Source: Pectobacterium wasabiae CFBP 3304
GTDB taxonomy: Bacteria; Pseudomonadota; Gammaproteobacteria; Enterobacterales; Enterobacteriaceae
NCBI RefSeq assembly: GCF_001742185.1
Contig: NZ_CP015750.1
Span: 3,100,001-3,164,000, forward strand
DNA length: 64,000 bases
Direction of reading: 5' to 3'
Shown: positions 59,831 through 64,000 of the stretch, one piece after another
How positions within the stretch are numbered: the stretch's first letter is position 1
Layout: every line of letters begins with the position of its first letter
Translations under genes and position numbers: made by a program
Notes under the pieces: generated by a model
Told to the model about the DNA's origin: nothing
The model's database searches: none
Seen by the model: the letters and a program-made list of their open reading frames with translations, nothing else

Positions 59831-61678
59831 GTGTTAAACCGTTATCCTTTGTGGAAGTATCTGATGCTGGTCGTGGTGTTATTTGTCGGCCTGCTCTATG
59901 CGCTTCCTAACCTATATGGTGAGGATCCGGCGGTACAAGTTACTGGCGCGCGGGGAACCGCCGCCAGCGAAACGACGCTGATCCAAGTCCAGAATGTCCT
60001 AAAAGAACAAAATATTACCAGTAAGTCGATTGCATTAGAAAACGGTGCAATTCTGGCTCGCTTCTCTAACCCCGATATTCAGCTCCGTGCGCGTGAAGCG
60101 CTCGTTAATGAGCTGGGCGAAAAATTCGTCGTTGCACTTAACCTTGCTCCCGCTACGCCAACCTGGCTGCGGTTGTTAGGTGCTGAACCGATGAAATTGG
60201 GGCTTGACTTGCGCGGCGGCGTTCACTTCCTGATGGAAGTGGATATGGATACGGCGCTGGGTAAATTACAAGAACAAACCATGGACTCTTTGCGCAGCGA
60301 TCTGCGTGAGAAGAACATTCCTTATGCCGCTGTGCGTAAGATTGATAATTACGGCGTCGAAATTCGCTTCCGTGATGCTCAAACGCGTGATGATGGCATC
60401 AGCTATCTGACGTCTCGTCATCGCAATCTGGTTCTCAGCAGCAGCGGTAGCAACCTGATGCGTGCGGTGATGTCTGACGAACGTCTGCGTGAAGCACGTG
60501 AATACGCCGTACAGCAGAATATCAATATCCTGCGTAATCGTGTGAACCAACTGGGCGTTGCCGAACCGCTGGTACAACGTCAGGGTTCTGACCGCATCGT
60601 CGTTGAATTACCGGGTATTCAAGACACGGCGCGCGCGAAAGAAATTCTTGGTGCAACCGCTACGCTGGAATTCCGTCTGGTCAACAGCGATGCTGATGCG
60701 ACAGCGGCGGCGAATGGCCGTGTGCCGGGCGATTCCGAAGTGAAGAATATGCGTGACGGCTCACCCGTTGTGCTGTTCAAACGCGTCATTCTGACGGGCG
60801 ACCACATCACTGATTCCACATCAAGCAATGACGAATACAATCGTCCTCAGGTGAATATTTCTCTGGACAGCGCGGGTGGCAACACCATGTCCAACTTCAC
60901 CAAAGACAGTATTGGCAAGCTGATGGCGACGCTGTTTGTAGAATATAAAGACAGTGGTAAGAAAGATGCGACGGGTCGTTCAATACTGGAAAAACACGAA
61001 GAAGTGATCAACGTGGCGACGATTCAATCGCGACTGGGTAACAGCTTCCGTATTACCGGTATTGATAACCCGAACGAAGCGCGTCAGCTTTCTCTGTTGC
61101 TGCGTGCGGGTGCGCTGATTGCTCCGATCCAGATCGTAGAAGAACGTACCATTGGGCCAACGCTGGGGATGCAAAACATCACTCAGGGGTTGGAGGCCTG
61201 TTTGTGGGGCTTGATCGCATCGATTCTCTTTATGGTTTTCTTCTATAAAAAGTTTGGTGTCATTGCGACAAGTGCATTGGTCGCTAACCTGATATTGATT
61301 GTCGGTGTGATGTCGTTGCTACCAGGCGCTACGCTGACCATGCCGGGTATTGCCGGTATTGTATTGACGCTGGCGGTCGCAGTGGATGCTAACGTATTAA
61401 TCAACGAACGTATCAAGGAAGAACTCAGTAATGGTCGCTCTATACAGCAGGCTATTCACGAGGGCTACAAAGGTGCATTCAGTTCCATTGTTGATGCGAA
61501 CGTGACGACGTTGATTAAAGTCATCATTCTGTATGCTGTGGGGACCGGTTCCATCAAAGGGTTTGCTATCACCACTGCAATTGGGATTGCGACTTCAATG
61601 TTTACGGCGATCGTCGGTACTCGTGCCATCGTTAACCTGCTTTACGGCGGTAAACGCATCAACAAGCTGTCTATCTGA
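59831..61678 (+). CDS. secD: protein translocase subunit SecD
   Basis: A 615-residue RND-superfamily membrane protein that uses the proton gradient to help pull exported proteins across the inner membrane. TM1 near the N terminus, a large periplasmic P1 region with [15 protein letters not shown], then five further helices with [20 protein letters not shown] and [22 protein letters not shown] start with AAGGGAA upstream, as in E. coli. The secF start lies 11 bp downstream. Confidence 0.97.
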   Translation: MLNRYPLWKYLMLVVVLFVGLLYALPNLYGEDPAVQVTGARGTAASETTLIQVQNVLKEQNITSKSIALENGAILARFSNPDIQLRAREALVNELGEKFVVALNLAPATPTWLRLLGAEPMKLGLDLRGGVHFLMEVDMDTALGKLQEQTMDSLRSDLREKNIPYAAVRKIDNYGVEIRFRDAQTRDDGISYLTSRHRNLVLSSSGSNLMRAVMSDERLREAREYAVQQNINILRNRVNQLGVAEPLVQRQGSDRIVVELPGIQDTARAKEILGATATLEFRLVNSDADATAAANGRVPGDSEVKNMRDGSPVVLFKRVILTGDHITDSTSSNDEYNRPQVNISLDSAGGNTMSNFTKDSIGKLMATLFVEYKDSGKKDATGRSILEKHEEVINVATIQSRLGNSFRITGIDNPNEARQLSLLLRAGALIAPIQIVEERTIGPTLGMQNITQGLEACLWGLIASILFMVFFYKKFGVIATSALVANLILIVGVMSLLPGATLTMPGIAGIVLTLAVAVDANVLINERIKEELSNGRSIQQAIHEGYKGAFSSIVDANVTTLIKVIILYAVGTGSIKGFAITTAIGIATSMFTAIVGTRAIVNLLYGGKRINKLSI

Positions 61679-61688
61679 GGAGTGCGTT

Positions 61689-62657
61689 GTGGCACAGGAA
61701 TACAACATTGAACAACTAAACCATGGGCGTAAAGTCTATGATTTCATGCGCTGGGACACATTGGCATTTGTGATTTCCGGCCTGCTGATCATAATCGCTA
61801 TCGCGATCATGGGTGTGCGTGGTTTCAACTGGGGGCTCGACTTTACCGGTGGTACGGTCATTGAGATTAACCTTGAGAAACCGATCGATCTTGATGTACT
61901 GCGCAGCTCGTTGGAAACATCTGGATTTTCAGAGCCGCAGGTGCAGAATTTCGGTAGCAGCCGTGACGTGATGGTGCGTATGCCACCGGTTTCTGGCAGC
62001 GAGAACGAGGCGCTCGGCAACAAAGTGCTGACGGTGGTGAATGATACCTTCCAGCAGCATGCGACGGTGAAACGTATTGAGTTCGTTGGGCCGAGTGTGG
62101 GGAGCGATTTGGCTCAGGCGGGCGCATTGGCGCTGCTGTCTGCACTGATTGCAATCCTCATCTACATTGGTTTCCGCTTCGAGTGGCGTCTGGCGTTGGG
62201 GGCCGTGTTGGCGTTAGGGCATGACGTGATCATTACGATGGGGCTACTGTCTTTGTTCAGTATTGAGGTTGATCTAACGATCATCGCCTCGCTGATGTCG
62301 GTCATTGGTTATTCGCTTAACGATAAGATCGTTGTGTCTGACCGTATCCGTGAGAATTTCCGCAAGATCCGTCGCGGAACACCTTACGAAATTACCAACA
62401 TTTCTCTGACACAGACGCTGCACCGTACCATCATCACGTCGGCGACCACGTTGGCGATGATTTTAATTCTGATGTTCTTTGGCGGTGCGTTATTGCATGG
62501 TTTCTCGATGACAATGTTTATCGGTGTCATCATCGGTACCATCTCTTCTATCTATGTTTCTTCAGCTTTGGCTCTGAAACTGGGAATGAAGCGTGAACAC
62601 CTGCTGATTCAGAAAGTGGAAAAAGAGGGGGCGGATCAACCGTCTATCCTGCCTTAA
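61689..62657 (+). CDS. secF: protein translocase subunit SecF
   Basis: A 322-residue six-span partner of SecD (E. coli 323). [13 protein letters not shown] after TM1 and the conserved [40 protein letters not shown] and [16 protein letters not shown] identify it; the C-terminal [13 protein letters not shown] equals E. coli's. The GTG at 61689 (GAGGAG upstream) gives the conserved [19 protein letters not shown] start; a longer frame from 61533 overlaps secD and is rejected. A terminator follows. Confidence 0.96.
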   Translation: MAQEYNIEQLNHGRKVYDFMRWDTLAFVISGLLIIIAIAIMGVRGFNWGLDFTGGTVIEINLEKPIDLDVLRSSLETSGFSEPQVQNFGSSRDVMVRMPPVSGSENEALGNKVLTVVNDTFQQHATVKRIEFVGPSVGSDLAQAGALALLSALIAILIYIGFRFEWRLALGAVLALGHDVIITMGLLSLFSIEVDLTIIASLMSVIGYSLNDKIVVSDRIRENFRKIRRGTPYEITNISLTQTLHRTIITSATTLAMILILMFFGGALLHGFSMTMFIGVIIGTISSIYVSSALALKLGMKREHLLIQKVEKEGADQPSILP

Positions 62658-62675
62658 TCTGCTAGTTGTAAACAT

Positions 62676-62702
62676 AAAAAACCCCGCGCTGCGGGGTTTT
62701 TT
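62676..62702. terminator. bidirectional terminator secF/yajI
   Basis: ACCCCGC-GCT-GCGGGGT with an A-run on the left and T6 on the right, between convergent secF and yajI. Confidence 0.93.
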
Positions 62703-62725
62703 GCATCTTAGTGCTAGGAAGTCTG

Positions 62726-63295
62726 CTAAGGAGATTCGGTTGCGGCAACAGGCGGCGGGCTCTGTATTCCCTGAACCTGGTGTAAGCGAACAAAGCCGAG
62801 CTCTTCCGGCGACAGACCGCTCAGGCGCAATTCAATCATCGCTTCGGTTTTTGGTAACAACGTGGGTGAGACAACAAAGGACTGCGTTTGCGTGTCACCC
62901 GCTAAAGGCTTCCCGCTCACGGGATCGAGTCGTCCCCAATCCAACTGCGCGCCAAAGGCGGGTAATCCCTTCGCATCAAGCGTGCGAATGTGTAGCAATG
63001 CGCTGGTTCCGTTCGCTTCTGTCTCTATATTGCGTAACGATACGCTGAGCCTGCCAATGCTGCTTTCTAACTGTATGCTCGTCTGCGCAGCCGGCAGTAA
63101 ATAAACACCAGAGGTAGATTGGGAATTCAACGCATTTTGTCGTTCCAACGCTGTGGCCTGATCGGTCAGCGTTTGCAATTGATGGTTTAGCTGACCTATC
63201 TGGTTCTGCAATTTGGGCATCTGGCGCTGTTCGGCGCATCCTGCGAGTAATAACAGTGCTGGCAGGAAGGTCAGTACGCGATATCGGGCTCTCAT
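62726..63295 (-). CDS. yajI: YajI-like DUF3251 lipoprotein
   Basis: A 189-residue lipoprotein: signal with lipobox LLLLAGC (Cys at about 20), a short coiled coil (about 27-55, NQIGQLNHQLQTLTDQ), and a beta-rich domain with IGRLSVSLRNIETEANGTSA and GTSALLHIRTLDAKGLPAF. Position beside nrdR and length match E. coli YajI (179). Function unknown; envelope location expected. Confidence 0.85.
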   Translation of the reverse strand: MRARYRVLTFLPALLLLAGCAEQRQMPKLQNQIGQLNHQLQTLTDQATALERQNALNSQSTSGVYLLPAAQTSIQLESSIGRLSVSLRNIETEANGTSALLHIRTLDAKGLPAFGAQLDWGRLDPVSGKPLAGDTQTQSFVVSPTLLPKTEAMIELRLSGLSPEELGFVRLHQVQGIQSPPPVAATESP

Positions 63296-63504
63296 ATCTG
63301 TGGTTCCCCTTTCGATGTCTTATTCATTGATCCCTGTTGCTGAGTTTAGCCGTGATTAAGCCTAAGTCATAGGTGAGACAGCTTTTTTCATCCGCTTACC
63401 GGAAGAGATGCGAAACCCTTCGCAACGCGAATCAGGAGTTTTGGTTAGTCCGTTAATTCAGGGTAAACTGTCTCTACGTTAAGGATTACTGGTCAGGACA
63501 CATC

Positions 63505-63954
63505 ATGCATTGCCCATTTTGTTCCGCTGTTGATACCAAAGTCATTGATTCCCGTCTGGTCGGCGAAGGTTCGCAAGTACGTCGTCGTCGGCAGTGTCTG
63601 GTTTGTCACGAACGCTTCACCACGTTTGAAGTGGCTGAACTGGTGATGCCGCGAGTCATCAAAAGCAATGAAGTGCGCGAGCCGTTTAATGAAGACAAAT
63701 TGCGTAGCGGCATGTTGAAAGCGCTGGAAAAAAGGCCGGTGAGTTCGGATGACGTCGAAATGGCGATTAATCATATAAAATCTCACCTTCGTGCGACCGG
63801 AGAACGTGAGGTGACTACCAAAATGGTAGGCAATCTGGTAATGGAAGCGTTGAGAAAGCTGGATAAAGTGGCTTATATCCGGTTTGCCTCGGTGTATCGC
63901 AGTTTTGAAGATATCCGTGAATTTGGCGAAGAGATTGCACGTTTGCAGGACTAG
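63505..63954 (+). CDS. nrdR: transcriptional repressor NrdR
   Basis: A 149-residue repressor of ribonucleotide reductase operons. N-terminal zinc ribbon (CPFC at 3-6 and CLVC at 31-34) followed by [10 protein letters not shown] and an ATP-cone domain ([20 protein letters not shown]) that senses ATP/dATP. Length equals the E. coli protein. Upstream of ribD as usual. Confidence 0.97.
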   Translation: MHCPFCSAVDTKVIDSRLVGEGSQVRRRRQCLVCHERFTTFEVAELVMPRVIKSNEVREPFNEDKLRSGMLKALEKRPVSSDDVEMAINHIKSHLRATGEREVTTKMVGNLVMEALRKLDKVAYIRFASVYRSFEDIREFGEEIARLQD

Positions 63955-63989
63955 ATTGTGTCGACTCGACAGAGATAAGAGGGACGGGA

Positions 63990-64000
63990 ATGAGCGCTTT
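63990..64000 (+). CDS. ribD: start of ribD (partial)
   Basis: Only ATG AGC GCT TT is present, after GGGACGGGA. Assigned purely from the conserved nrdR-ribD order; the coding sequence itself is too short to identify. Confidence 0.5.

Overview
The window is a chromosomal segment of a soft-rot enterobacterium, most likely Pectobacterium. Two things point there. A divergent pectate lyase (PL3) / endopolygalacturonase (GH28) pair near the left end closely resembles the pel-3/peh-1 locus of Pectobacterium carotovorum. The right third keeps the enterobacterial order phoB-phoR-brnQ-proY-acpH-queA-tgt-yajC-secD-secF-yajI-nrdR-ribD. All names rest on my reading of the translated sequence and remembered family sequences; no database search was run.

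Layout. 1-1.7 kb: 5' end of a CBS-domain signalling gene and an alpha/beta-hydrolase lipoprotein. 1.9-4.2 kb: hexuronate regulator (uxuR-like) and uxuA. 4.3-7.2 kb: pectinases pel3 and pehA around a 566 bp AT-rich control region. 7.2-26.8 kb: a minus-strand locus with a giant 4869-residue Ig-repeat adhesin (BapA/LapA type) followed by its dedicated type I secretion genes (TolC-like, ABC, HlyD-like). 27.5-29.2 kb: yojI-type ABC exporter, frameshifted. 29.4-31.9 kb: periplasmic asparaginase (ansB), aroL, ppnP. 32.2-36.2 kb: yegT-yegU-yegV with the convergent regulator yegW, a transport/glycohydrolase/kinase set of unknown substrate. 36.8-38.6 kb: a chemoreceptor. 38.7-45.7 kb: rdgC, mak, sbcC, sbcD. 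46-49 kb: phoB, phoR and a PstS-like binding protein. 49.3-53.7 kb: a MetE-like methyltransferase, brnQ, proY. 53.9-56.8 kb: ybdG-type channel, a 2-Cys peroxiredoxin, acpH. 56.9-64 kb: queA, tgt, yajC, secD, secF, yajI, nrdR and the first codons of ribD.

The left half links pectin breakdown (pel3, pehA) to use of its uronic acid products (uxuA under a UxuR-type operator) and to surface attachment (the adhesin with its exporter). Several operators can be read directly: a UxuR/ExuR palindrome before uxuA, a Pho box before phoB, tandem met boxes before the MetE-like gene, an OxyR motif before the peroxiredoxin, a sigma-28 promoter before the chemoreceptor, and a 19 bp palindrome before yegW whose half-site recurs before yegT.

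Three points deserve most attention. First, yojI, yegU and yegV each lack one G in a poly-G run, which suggests undercalled homopolymers more than three independent mutations. Second, the adhesin contains a higher-order repeat: five tandem copies of a four-domain unit. Third, the yegTUVW cluster looks like a coherent but functionally undescribed N-glycoside/nucleoside pathway. A dispersed palindromic element with TATACCC...GGGTATA ends occurs at least five times between genes.
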